DNA from: Aquatica leii
Lineage: Eukaryota; Arthropoda; Insecta; Coleoptera; Lampyridae
Assembly (NCBI GenBank): GCA_035610365.1
Contig: CM069435.1
Coordinates: 4,366,001-4,430,000, forward strand
DNA: 64,000 nucleotides
Reading direction: 5' to 3'
Below are positions 1 through 12,450 of the stretch, piece by piece. The number at the start of each line of letters is the position of its first letter. Within the stretch, counting starts at the first letter, position 1. The notes beneath the pieces were generated by a model. That model searched no databases. It was given only the letters and a program-made list of their open reading frames with translations, and had not been told where the DNA came from. A program made the translations under genes and the position numbers.

Positions 1-2940
1 GTACTCGACCATCAAGTACTGGTAGCCGACATTACGGAAGAAGTTATCTTGGGAATGGACGTGATAAAGAAGTATGGGTTCCATTTGGATATGAAGAACG
101 ATGTCCTGAAGATCGACCATGAAGAAATTCCTTTTCATTCGTCAGAGAAAGCAGCCGTGCGAGTTTTATTGAGTGAAGACGTGATTCTGCCTGCAAGGAC
201 AAAAAGTGTGGTGATCGCACGCCTGGATAGAAATCTCCAGGAAGGCTACATAGGCGCGATTCAACCAATGGAGGACGACTTAGTTGAAAAGGGACTACTC
301 GTTGGCAGAACTTTAGTACGAGTAAAAAACACGATGCCAGTAAGAATCTTAAACATCAACTCAGATCCTGTAACGTTGAAAAAGAAGACCGTGGTAGGCC
401 AATGCACGCCAGTATCACAAATTGTAAGATGCGTGAAGTCGAACGAAGATACGTCGCCAAAGAAGTGTCCACAACATGTATTGGACATTCTTACCACCAA
501 ATGTCAAAACCTCAGCCAAGATCAGCTGGCTAAAGTTAAGGTGTTTATCCGAGAGTATCAAGATGTGTTCGCGCTGGAGAATGGCTCCAAAGGAAGAACT
601 AACGTGGTGAAACATAAAATTAATACCGGAGACGCTCGGCTTATACGACAACACCCGCGCAGACTTCCTTTGGCAAAAAGAGACGAAGCCGAACAAATAA
701 TTACGGATATGGAGATAGACGGCGTAATTGAACCTTCAAGTAGTCCATAGGCATCCCCAGTGGTACTCGTAAAGAAGAAGAATGGAACAACGAGGTTTTG
801 CGTAGACTACAGGCAGCTAAACGACGTGACCAAAAAGTACAGCTACCCTTTACCCAGAATTGACGATACGCTAAACACCCTGTTAGGATCCCAGTGGTTT
901 TCCACGTTAGATTTAAAGAGTGGTTTCTGGCAGGTAGAATTAGAACCCAAGGATCGTGAAAAAACAGCTTTTACGATCGGAACTGGTTTGTGGCAGTTCA
1001 CTGTGATGCCTTTCGGCCTGTGTAACGCTCCTGCAACATTCGAGCGTTTGATGGACACCATCTTGCGCGGATTGTCTTGGAAGACGTGCTTGGTTTACTT
1101 GGACGACGTGATCATGGTTGGAAGGTCGTTTGAAGAACACTTGAACAACTTGAAGGACGTGTTCCAGCGACTACGTGGGGCTAACCTCAAACTGAGGAAG
1201 TGCCACGTAATTAAGAAGGAAGTACAATACCTCGGCTACGTGGTATCTAGAGATACATAAGCATGGCCAAGACCAATTGACAAACATCAGGTCCTAAGTT
1301 TCCTTAGGTTGTGCACCTATTATAGACGATTTGTACCCGGATTTGCTGATATTGCCAAACCTTTGACGAAATTGACGGAAGAAAGAGCAGAATTTAGATG
1401 GAATGAAGACTGCGAAAATTCTTTCCATCTACTAAAACAGGCGCTAGGCACTTCGCCAATTCTGGGTTATCCAAGAGAGGATGGAAAATTTGTTTTGGAT
1501 ACCGACGCAAGCAATCTGACCATAGGCGCGGTCCTTTCGCAGGTTCAAGATGGACAAGAAAAAGTTATTGCGTATTTTAGCAAGGTTTTGTCCAGGTCAG
1601 AAAGAATTTATTGCGTGACTAGGAGGGAGCTGTTAGCAGTCGTCAAGTCCATCGAACATTTCTACAAATATTTGTGTAAACAAAAGTTTTTAATGAGAAC
1701 AGACCACACCGCTTTAAAATGGTTACTACAGTTCTGTAACGTAGAAGGACAAGTGGCAAGATGGATCGAGAGACTGCAAAATATGACTATGACACAGAAC
1801 ACCGTGGCGAAAGCAGTCATCGGAACGCTGATGCTTTGTCCAAAAGACCATGTCCGGCAGACTGCAGTCATTGTTCGCAACTGGAAGAAAAAGTTGACTG
1901 CCTCCGGAGAACTGCTATGGTTGATGATGAGTGGGAACCTGAGCAGTTACGTCGCGAACAAGAAGACAATCCTGAAATAAGACTACTTCTGGACTGGAAA
2001 GAAAGCGGCCGACGACCAACCTGGGAAGAAGTGAGTGCTTTGGGCAGAAACATCCAAGCGTAGTGGGACTCCTTGATAGTAGAAGGCGGTCTTCTTAAAC
2101 GATGCCTAGAAAGTGCCGAGGGCACCGGAAACAGACTACAGTTGGTAGTGTCAAAGAGCAGGGTGTCAGAAGTGTTGAAGCATCTCCACGATGGGATATC
2201 AGAAGGACACTTTGACATTAAGAAGACGTTGGGTAAAGTGCGAGAACGATTCTACTGGATGAACTGCAAAGACGACGTCATGAATGGTGCCGTAAATGCA
2301 CGGTATGCGCATCAGGAAATGGTCCAGCGAGAAAACGCAAAGCACCCCAACGTATGAAGCCCTTTGGAAAGAGTAGCGATTGACATCGCAGGGCCGTTCC
2401 CAGAATCCGATTCGGGAAATAAATACATCTTGGTGGCGATGAATTATTTCACGAAATGGACCGAAGCTTACGCCATACCCAATCAAAAAGCAGCTACAGT
2501 TGCAGACGTATTAGTAAAAGAGTTTCTCTGTTGGTTTGGAATTCCGTTGGAATTACACTCCGATCAAGGTCGCAATTTTGAGTCTGGGCTGTTTCAAGAA
2601 GTTTGCCGACTGTTGAGAATTAAGAAAACTAAGACGATGCCACTCCATCCTCAATTGGAGGGCGTGGTTGACCGGATGAATCAAACGATGGGCAAGTACT
2701 TAGCCAAGGTATTGTCCGAACACCAAAGAGACTGGGATCAGTACTTGCACCTTTTCTTAATGGCATACCGATCATCCGTTCACGAAAGCACAGGCCAAAC
2801 ACCATCCGGTGTGATGCTCGGTCGCGAAATACGATTGTCATGCGACCTCCAATTTGGACGAAGACCGGAAGAAGAAGTTGCTGGAGAAGATTATGTCAGC
2901 AAGCTGACTAAGAGGCTAGACGAAGTACATGACGAGGTCC
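1..2940 (+). mobile_element. Gypsy LTR-retrotransposon fossil, pol region (copy 1)
   Basis: The plus strand encodes, in order, the end of a retropepsin-like region, a reverse transcriptase (fingers near 760-850; the YLDDV active-site motif near 1098-1112), an RNase H (a DTDASN stretch near 1500) and an integrase core (near 2364-2850). This order is that of Ty3/Gypsy pol. The same family recurs on the minus strand at 24740-27240 and 28731-34483, with nearly the same protein sequence. The left part is cut by the window edge, and the right part ends abruptly at a piggyBac fragment near 2940, so the 3' LTR is absent. It is a broken fossil with several interruptions. Family and domain order are seen in sequence; membership of one family with the other two copies is inferred from near-identical peptides. 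Confidence 0.92.
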
Positions 2941-3269
2941 GTAAAAACTCTAAATGCGTTTTTTCTTTATATACATGAACACCAAGATTTTCCAACAGGA
3001 AAAACAAATAAGCGAAGATCGTTCATAAAGGAATTGTCATTAGAATTGGTAATTCCGTTTATGGAACGGAGAGCCAAAAACCCAAAATTAACGAGGAGTA
3101 TGAACAACTTTATAATTGATGAAGAACCCACAGCAAACGTATCTACTGAAGTCTCAAAAAAGATAAGAAGATGTTCCAAATTTCCTACACGCATTGGACG
3201 TATTGCAAGGAGCACAGTGAAATAGTGTGCAAGAATTGTAATTTACAGTTGTTTCTTTACTTTTTTTAA
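2941..3269 (+). pseudogene. piggyBac transposase C-terminal fragment
   Basis: From about 2941 the reading frame switches from Gypsy to a peptide with NAFFLY, KRRSFIKEL and LVIPFMERR, the usual run near the end of insect piggyBac transposases. The frame closes early at 3223-3225, but in another frame from 3204 the sequence reads CKEHSEIVCKNC. This matches the cysteine/histidine-rich zinc-binding tail typical of the family and continues to a stop at 3267-3269. There is therefore one frameshift shortly before the Cys-rich tail. The catalytic DDD core and the whole 5' half are missing, and Gypsy sequence stands in their place. The fragment is followed about 165 bp later by a plausible piggyBac 3' terminus. 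It cannot make an active enzyme. Confidence 0.8.
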
Positions 3270-3434
3270 CTTTTTTAATTACATATTGTTGTTTTCATAT
3301 TCTAACTGTTCTTTATTGATTGTACATAGAAATATATAATTGTATTAGTTATCGTATTGTATCTCGTATTTAATATAGGAGTCTCTGGGACTCATGTTAT
3401 ACATTCTCGTTGATATATTTACCCATGCGTCATA

Positions 3435-3441
3435 GGGTTAA
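3435..3441 (+). repeat. Putative piggyBac 3' terminus with TTAA target site
   Basis: GGG at 3435-3437 is followed directly by TTAA at 3438-3441. piggyBac elements begin CCC and end GGG and always sit at TTAA. The preceding segment (about 3415-3437, acccatgcgtcataggg) would be the terminal repeat. The matching left end is not in the window, because the left half of the element is replaced by the Gypsy fossil. A small hairpin (GAGTC/GACTC at 3381-3395) lies just inside. Confidence 0.6.
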
Positions 3442-5784
3442 GCAAGTAACTACGTTTAGAAAAAAAACAAAACAGACTAGAAAGCATAGAGACAGACGGG
3501 AAAAGACAAGACTAGATGTAAATAACTGCTTCGTTCTTTTCTCTGTCGAAGAAACAAATGGCGTGACTCACCCTCTAATGCCTAAGCAACCGTGCAAAAC
3601 ATAAAAAAAGAAAGAAAAAAGAAAAGTTATTACAGTTGGCTATTGAACGAATGTTTACCAAGTGCTGTCCCAAATCGGAAAGTTTAGCATAAGACTTTAA
3701 TGCTGACAAGCGCAATAGGTAACTTGAAAAAACCAAATCCAAAAACTAAAGTGAATCTTATACATGGCGTACAAATCCAAAAAGGCCGACTCAACAGATA
3801 TAACTATATACAGATAAAAAGCTAGCTTGTCTTGAAGTAAAATGGAAAAGAAAAAATTTAAAAAAATAGTCAGAAACTAAACCAAAGAAAAGAAAATCGG
3901 TGACAGCAAAATGGAAAAAACAAATGAATAGCATTCGCACTACAACCAACAAAATACTAACGACGTACTGACAGACTCGAACTACCAAAAACAAGAAAAA
4001 AACTAAAGAAATAGCAGAAGTCACAGCTGAATTCCAAAAAGAAAACTAGCATTTACGAGGCTTCCGACGCCGATGAAAAAAGAGAACGATTAGAAGACGG
4101 AAGCAGCAAAGCACAATTAGATTGAACTGAAGAAGTAGATGCAAAAATACTAATAACGACTCCACATCTGGAAAACTAAAAAAAAATTAGAAAGAAAAGA
4201 AACCCGGTAGCAGAAGTGGTTGAAGGCGAAGTCTTACTAGTATAAGCTACAGATCGCTATTGAACTTTGTCACTGATCTTTATTGTTGAGAGTCGTGGAA
4301 AGAATTACAAGAGTTGATGTGCGACTCCATCCGTTTACCTAAAGATATTAACTGAGAGATAAATGTAACATCAATCAACGCTAACGAAAGTTGGTAGAAC
4401 AGCGTCAAATTCCGGCTGTCTTTGCTGTCAAAGCTGAAATTGTGCTTTGCAGGTTATGTAGATAGAAGATATGCCAAAAATGGCACAAAGCCATTCTCTC
4501 ATGGAGGCTTTATGAACACAAACGACCCAGAAGACGGATGAGATGGGTAAATGACATAAACCTAGCTGCAGGTCTAAATTGGACGCAGATAGTTCAAAAA
4601 AATAAACACAACCGGAAATAATTTGAAAGTGGCGTATATCCGAAAGATGACTATAGTGCCGTAAATTCAGACTTCAGTGACACAAAGTTTAAGAATAAAT
4701 CTTACAAAAACGTGATGGCTAAATTTTATGTAAACAATCTCAGCGTTTACTCTACATGCGTAATCACACTATTGTAGTATTTTACGTAGATTATCAAAAT
4801 GACAAAAAAAATTAAATTACATTCAAATGCATTAAATCTATTGACACCGTCTGACAATCATGAATAATATGTACCTATCTAGTTTTATATTATATTTAAA
4901 AAACTATTGATCAATTGTAAGAGTAATATTTTTAACTTCCGTAATAAATCGATTGTGCGGTTTTGAAAGCAAAAGAATTGCACATGCCACATCATGTGCG
5001 TACACGTGAAGGTAAAATACCGTGATAAAATAAAAACAGATAAAAATATTACTTCGTGTATATTTATATTCTACTCAGTCACGCCGTTTAGAAATAGTAA
5101 CATACGACGATGCCAATATGTATTTAAATTTTAATTTCCTTATTTTGACATTTAATATGTTAGTCATGTACAAAATATATTTTTTTAAATTTCAACAAAA
5201 CTGAAAAATTTTAATCGTTATTATTTCCATAAAAATATTGGCAACTTAACAAAAAAATGATATTTATATTTAGTACAGAAATTTAAATTTATATCAGTCA
5301 AATTTTTGTAGTTATTAGTTTTATTTCATGCATTCAAGATGAACAAAACGTGCATCGGACAGAATCTTCAGTCAGTAAAGTAAATTAATAGTTTATTCTT
5401 GTACTTGATAGGAAAGTGACACATTGTTTAACCAAAGATCGTAAAGAAAAGTTAAACTGCCAGTCGCCGTGTCTCTTTAAAACTTGAATGCAGATCCTCC
5501 CTCGACCAAAAAGGTTGCTGATGTCTTTCAAAAATAATGAGCAGTAAAGCTGTTTGGTTTTGGTAACCCTAACTAAGTAACAATTTTTTTGGTAAATTGT
5601 AGATGGTGTTTATATTAATTGGTTACATTCTCGATTTGCTCTGTCTATAAAATTGAAATAGTCTGCGATGGTTTGCATTTTTTGATCTTAAATTCAAATA
5701 CTTTTTGTAATTGAATTTACTACATTTTCCGTTTAACTGTAAAGACTCGTTTTTTCTTTGTTTTTATTATATGTAATGCTATGA
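3442..5784. other. Gene-free AT-rich stretch with one LINE scrap
   Basis: The stretch is strongly A-rich from about 3600 to 4250 and AT-rich to 5780. No host coding exon with splice sites could be recognised. The only protein-like match is a short LINE 3' remnant near 4500-4660, listed separately. A 64-codon open frame at 3410-3604 shows no family resemblance. Confidence 0.6.
4500..4660 (+). mobile_element. Short non-LTR retrotransposon 3' remnant
   Basis: One frame reads RRRMRWVNDINLAAGLNW then TQIVQK, a stop, then FESGVYPKDD. The pattern arginine-rich, R-W-x-(D/N)-D-I, A-G-x-N-W, then a short acidic or basic tail is the usual end of the ORF2 protein in several LINE clades. Only about 50 codons remain, with one in-frame stop. 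The clade cannot be named from this length. Confidence 0.4.
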
Positions 5785-8700
5785 TCAAAATATGTGTTTC
5801 GGCCACACGGAAGTCGAACAGCGGACTGTATTTTGAAAGTAAAGTGATTAGTGTCTAGAAAGGAAGGAGAAGATAGCAAAGGCTCACCAATAAGGAAATG
5901 GCCCGGACTCAAATAGTTTGCAGCTTCGGCGGGATCAGATGAAAGGGCGCACAAAGGACGGCTATTTAATACCGCTTCAATTTGAGAAAATATGGTACAA
6001 AACTCTTCAAATGTAAAGGCCGTGTTACCAATTTTGCGATATAAAAGACGCTTAGCGGACTTAATAGTGGCTTCCCAAAGTCCTTCAAAATGAAGAGCAT
6101 ATGGAGGATTAAAGATCCATTGAATACTACGAAGTCAGAGACGCTCGCACAACGAATGATTGTTTTTGCGCAAAAAATCATACAGCTCAGCAAGCTGTCT
6201 CGCTGCGCCAACAAAATTGCGGCCACAGTCCAACCTGATGCGAGATGGTATTCCCCGACGCGCGATGAACCTATCTAAACAAGCAAAGAAAGCTTCTGTA
6301 GATAAAGACGAAGCAAACTCTAGATGTACAGCTTTGGTTGCGGTGCAGACAAACAAACATAGATAGCCTTTTGTAGTACGAGACGAACGAAGAGTATTAA
6401 TCTTAACAGTAAAGCGTCCTGCATAATCTACGTCGGTTACGGTGAAAGCCCTTTGCGGGTTAACGCGATCCGCATGCAAAGGCACCATCGTTGGCTTAAA
6501 CGTGTTAGCTCTAAAGCGGTGACACGTCATGCATTGACGGATGCACTTTCTTAGAAGACTACGCAACGAAATGATCCAGAATTTAGTTTGTAATAAAGCT
6601 TGAACGGTCTGAGGACCAGAATGAAGAGAGACGACATGATAGTATGAACACAAAAGAGCGGAGAGATCAGCTTGCTGAAGTAATAGCAGCGGATGACGAG
6701 AAGAAGACGGCAAATCGGAGTGGCTCAGCATTCCGCCCACCCTAAGGAGACCCTCCTCATCCATTATCGGAGACAACTGTGCTAAAAAGGAAGGGAGGCG
6801 TTTACCTTGCCGAAGCAGCGCAATCTCTTCTCATGCGTAGCCTTTTGTAGTTCGGCAGGAGAAAGAGACAGAAGCTTATCAGAAGAAAAGGTTGTGTTGC
6901 GAGCTTGGGTGTTTTGAAAGAAATGAAGTATCCATGCAAACGTCCGGTGCATTTTTTGAAAAGAAGAAGATCGTTCAATGACGGGGAGCAAAGGATGAGA
7001 AAGCACAAGGCGAGCAAGAAGGGTTGCGCCAACTTTAAAATCAGGTAACGAACAATCCAAAACGGTAGGAATAGCAATACGGTTAGCGACAAATGTATGA
7101 AGACGATGCGGAGGAAGAGAGAGACACGCAAGAACTACTTGAGCGTCAGTGTAAAGGCGAGCTTCTCTAATAATACTACTGTTAAAAAGAGGTTTAATCG
7201 AATGGAAAAGGCGCGCCAGCAGGAGCGTTCCAATAGTTCGAGTCTTGGAATTGACAGAACTTTTAATGGGGCTGGCTTTGACTTAGCGATTATGAGGTGG
7301 CACGATTGTATTTGTCGAGATTCAGCGGAACTAGAGCAAGCGTAAATAGTAGCTGCATATCCCTTCTGAGAAGCATCGCAGAATCCAACACCGTGTAAGA
7401 TTTTATGAAAAGGGGAGATGCATCTTAGTATGTGTATTTCAGAATGGTAAGGCAAACCGTCGACCAATTTGGTCCATTGGGAGGCAAGAGCCGGGCAAAG
7501 AACATCATCCCAATCAAGCCCTTCGGTCCATATACGCTGTAGAACGAGCTTCATTGTAAAAACCAGAGGAGAAAGGAACCCTAGAGGATTAAATATTCTA
7601 GCAATATAAGAAAGAACTGCTCTTTTGGTGCAGTCACCACTAAAGGGCTAAACTTGAAAAGAAAAAGTGTCTAAACGATTATTTCAGCACAGACCAAGAA
7701 TCTTAAGAGACTTATCCTCGGTCGAAAACATTAGAGGAATTTCTAAATGATCTTTAGGAAGACCTTCTAAAACTATAGGAACATTACTGGACCATTTGCG
7801 CAATTCAAAATCTCCTTTTCCCAAAAGACGAGCAAGTTCGGTGCGGAGAATTAGCGCGTCCTCAACGGTGCCAACACTGGTTGTCACGTCATCCACATAC
7901 GTATTCTTAAGGATAGCGACGGACGCAGTCGGGTAATGAGATCCTTCGTCCTCAACTAATTGTTGAAGACATCGCTGAGCCAGGTAAGCGGAAGGAGTTA
8001 AGCCGTACGTTACCGTATTTAGTTCATACTCGACGACAGGATTATGAATGGATTCGCGCCAATAAATGTGTTGTAAACAACGATCTTCACGACGTAATAA
8101 AATTTGTCTATACATCATGCGAATGTCACAACACAACGCGATCGGATTTAAACTAAAAGTTATCAGAATTGTAGAAATATCCTTTTGTAGCTTAGGACCA
8201 CTTAAAAGTTGCTCGTTTAAAGACTTACCATGAAGAGAAGAAGAACCATTAAAAACCACACGAATCTTCGTCCCCTTTTCACTACATTTCGAAACACAAT
8301 GATACCCGATCACGTATGACGAAGAAGAAGTAGGAACGGACATGTGGCCCAAGTCTCGATACTCAGAAATAAATTGTTGATAAGCGGCATAGCGGGAAGG
8401 ATCTCGAATCAAACGCTTTTCTAAGTTTAAAAAGGTTGTGTGCGATGACTTTGAATTCGCAGATACCTTGACAGCGTTGGGTTTTAGAGGTACGGCTACG
8501 ACATATCGACCTTCGGAGGTTCGAGCATGAGTATCGCAAAACAGGCGTTCGCACCATTCGTCATCAGGGAAACGGATCTTTACCACAGGCACTTCTTCGA
8601 CTTCCCAGAAGTTGACGAGAAAGTCTGTATGATTGGACTGAAGAGTTAGAAGAGAGACAGCCGAAGAAGTTAACAAACCTAGACTTACAGGACCTACAAT

Positions 8701-10740
8701 AACGTCGCCAAATACACTAGGAAAAATTGAAGGATTACCTTTAATAATAAAGAAACTCTCTCGAATGACTGTAGAAAATAGATTAGCTCCGATAAGCATT
8801 TCTATCTTGCCAGGTACATAAAAATATTTATCTGCTAGTTGACGATGTCTTAGACTAGAATAGACTTGTTCAGAAATACGAGCCGAAGGGAGGTTTTGAG
8901 ATATTGAAGAAAGTACGTAAGGAGTAGCTGTGATAATTTTGGAAGAGTAACGAGATTTTATTACACAGTCAACAGTGCCAAGAGTGCGGGAGCATATTTG
9001 TTCATTTCCCGAAATCTGTAACTGAGAAGGGCTGGGAGTTAAACCTAAACCTTTAACCATTGCGTTAGTGTTAGCAGAGACTTGCGAACCAGGATCTAGA
9101 ACTGCTCTAACAGGGCGAAACTCACCGCAACTATCTCGGAGCAAAGCTTGAATTGTACCTAGGAGAACCGTATGATTAGAATGAGTAGGCGAAAGGCAAC
9201 AAGACATTGTTTGAGCAGCTGTAAGATTACTTGAGGAAGTCGCCGTTTTCGAAAGTACAGGATTAGAATTATCTTCCTTATCCAAATGCAGTAATGAATA
9301 ATGTTTACGGCAGCCACAATGCACACACGATCGTTCCGATTTACAATCTGTTATTAAATGAGCTCCGAGACAATTAAAACAACGCGTGTGGTTACACATG
9401 GCTTTACCTCTTTCATCTATGGACATTCGTTGGAATTCTGAACACCAAGTAATACTGTGGTCAGATTTACATACAGGGCATCGCTTAGATAATGAAAAGG
9501 AACGATTGTAAGTAGAATTCGCTTTATTAAGTTTAAAGGACGAAGCGGCTAAATGCGGCTTGGAAGTTAAAGCAACCTCCTGATCTCGAAGAGGAACTGA
9601 AACAACGGCTATAGGGATTTCTGGTTTGACCTTGGTCAAAGAACGTGATTTGGATTCAGCTGCAGATAGTTCGAGACTACGCACTTGTCGATTGATGAAC
9701 TTAATAAGTTCCTTATGAGTAGGAAAATCATCATTTTGTCGCCGAGATTCAAATTCACGAGATGGATCCAAATTACGCATAGCTAAATAAAGGAGAATAA
9801 ATTCAAAGTGATTTTGAATGGGTAGTGCTGCTAAAGCACTGGCTGCATTTTGGTGTACTTGAAGATATGATCTAGGTACATTCCGGCTAAACGCCTATCG
9901 TTTTGGTAACGATCTTTTAATGCTTGATAAGCAATTTCATAATTTGCCTTGGTTAATGGAAAGCTAGCAATAACGGATTCTGCTTCCCCAGCAAGAGACG
10001 TTTTCAAATAATGAAATTTAGCGAGAGACGTTAAGCTTTTATTGTTATGTACTAATGAATCAAAAAGTCCGATAAAATTTGTCCATGTCGCAATTTTTCC
10101 ATCGAAATGCGGAATTAAAATTTTCGAAAGAAAACCTTGAAGTGGGTCAGAAGAAGAACTGCATGATTGTTGTGATGCTCCGCTATCAGTGTCAGCACTT
10201 TGAAGTTTAGCAAATATGGTCCGAATCGAGTAAACTAAATCTCTAAAGCTTTTTTGTATTTGATCGGGAGGAACCTGATCTTTCTTAGCCAGAGCGGTTT
10301 TTTTGTTAATTAATATTTGGCGCTGAACTTCTCAAAAGTTGGATTCGCAAATTAGCAATTTGTCGATCATAAATAGATGAAATTTCGCATCTTTTTTGGA
10401 AATATTAGAGCAGCGATCAGCGATATCAGTGACGTCGGCAAAGACCTGTGACCTCATTACCACCAGGACATTCAAATCACTTTCGGACATTATTCGTGAT
10501 ATGAAATAACTTAGTACGAATAATACAAATAACGGAAAATTGCGTATTAAAATCGGCATAAATTCTTAAATAAATACTTATCGCGCGAGTGATATCGTTA
10601 TGAACTTGAACAATTAAAAGGAATGTAACAGAAACGGATCCCTTAAATATCCGGTTCGAAAATGACCAAATGTTTCGGCCACACGGAAGTCGAACAGCGG
10701 ATTGTATTTAATGTAGTAGAAAGGAGAGGACTTCCACCAC
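5785..10740 (-). mobile_element. BEL/Pao LTR-retrotransposon fossil
   Basis: Read on the minus strand the order is a gag start near 10490 (MSESDLNVL), gag remainder to about 9790, two Cys/His clusters near 9500-9280, an aspartic protease with LDPGSQVS near 9090, a reverse transcriptase with YVDDVTTS near 7890, an RNase H region near 7400-7150, and an integrase from about 6830 to 5830 ending in the PGHFLIGEPL segment. This arrangement is diagnostic of Pao/BEL. A roughly 45-55 bp sequence (core gtttcggccacacggaagtc) occurs at both ends, near 5790-5850 and 10668-10725, and may be a remnant of terminal repeats. Full LTRs could not be delimited. The longest open stretch is 698 codons (7684-9780). 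The copy is broken in a handful of places and has lost its 3' end, so it looks moderately old. Confidence 0.9.
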
Positions 10741-12450
10741 CGAATTATTAGTAAACGACAATTACTTACGTTATGTTCATGTGTCTTCTGGAAATCGGTA
10801 GCGCTCAACCACCCAAACCCGTAATAAATCAAACCCTCGATTCACCCAGAAATGAGCGATTGCTTGACTTACCCTGATTTTACTTTTTCCTGGTTGGTGG
10901 AGTTAAGTCTTTAGCACGCACAAAAGGGCGCACGGTTTACTCGCAATTAACATTTAAAAAAAACTAACGAAATAGAATTCAAGAAAGGAGACGTAATAAT
11001 CGGGTCAAAACTAAGTAACGTACTGTGGTATTTATCAAAATCTTGTATTTACAGTGACAAATAGAAACTTAAAAGAGGGGACAGCAAGTCACAAAACCGA
11101 AAATGCAACGCGCGGAAAACGACTTAAAAAGAAAACGCTCGCGCTAACAATATGCTTACAATCTTCTATATTCTTTTAGTAAACATACTCTACCAAAAAT
11201 GGCACATAGAGATCAATAAAAACCAATACAAGATTATATATTTTAATTGGGTTCTATAGGTTTTGATTTGTTTTACTGTTAAAAAATATTCAGTCGAACT
11301 CCTATATAGTGATGTTCAAAATTCCCTTCAAAAACATCATTATAAAGAAACTTCATTGTATAGAATTTATACTTAAAAAATAAAACACAAATTTAAACGT
11401 ACATAAGAAATACATATTAATTATAAACACTTTCGTTTTGTCATTTTTAACCTACTTTACACTTAAACAACTTGAAACGAAAAAATTGCAAATGAAACGT
11501 GTTCAATAACATGACAATGCATTTCAAAACTCGAAGGAAATCCTATAATCCTCTAAACAATTTATGTCATTTACAAATGTACAGAATTTTTAGTACCATT
11601 AGTAATAGCCTTTCTGTATTGTAAATTAAGAAGTCTTATAATCCGCTTATCCGTTTAACAATGCGGTATTGTAAAGGTAAGTAAATTGTACGTGATTCCA
11701 AGAAAACTTTAAGTAGTTGGGTAACATTTTCTTTGAAAAAGATCATAATATAGAATTTGAACATCATATTTTAGAGGTGTTTTTACACGCATTTTAACCC
11801 GAAGGTCAATATTCTAAAGAAAACATCACTAAATAGAAAAAATCATTAAATAGGAGTTCATTGAATGGAGGTCCGACTGTAATTATAATCAACTCTGACT
11901 TTTTGGATCTGCGCGAATCTAAGTAAATTGAGTTAAATTACGTCAATTTATTTTTGCATAATATGCATATTATGGCACTTTTGTGCAAAAAACTTTCTCA
12001 AGAGCATATTTAAGCGCATTATTGGTTTGACAGCAAAAAATGCATTATTGTATCATATAATTCGAGACATACTACAATTTTATAAAGAAAAGTCAAAAGT
12101 TGAAAAGAAAAAAATTCGATCAGTTGGCATTTAAAACCTTTGCATTCTTTGATTAGCATGAATGTTGTGAAAATTAAGAACGTTTCTGGTACTATAACTC
12201 TAAATCGCAAAGAAGTTTACTTTGTGATCCAGACTAAATATTCATGAGATGTACAAAACCGTAATAATAATTAAAAATATACAAAACTTAATGAACTGCT
12301 AAACAAATTAACCAATTACTCATAAGCTTAATTTATTTTGCTTTTTCTTATCATTGCCTTGTTTTGGTATGCATAGTAAACTTAAGATGCAGTTTTGCTA
12401 TAAGATAAAATTCGCATTCGCATTAATTATATAAATATATTATTATAAAA
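10741..12450. other. AT-rich spacer, possible LTR leader at left
   Basis: No host exon, tRNA or rRNA was recognised. The left 400 bp adjoin the BEL/Pao 5' side (minus orientation) and could include its LTR or leader, but no matching repeat at the other end supports this. The remainder is low-complexity AT-rich sequence with no coding signal. Confidence 0.5.

Noticed and set aside
3410-3604. 64-codon plus-strand frame as a gene
   Set aside because: Short, basic, A-rich composition and no recognisable family; it overlaps the piggyBac terminus.
8540-8580. CTGATGACGA on the minus strand near 8560 as a second hammerhead
   Set aside because: No GAAA core follows at the right distance and no stem I or III pairs; it lies in the BEL/Pao pol region.
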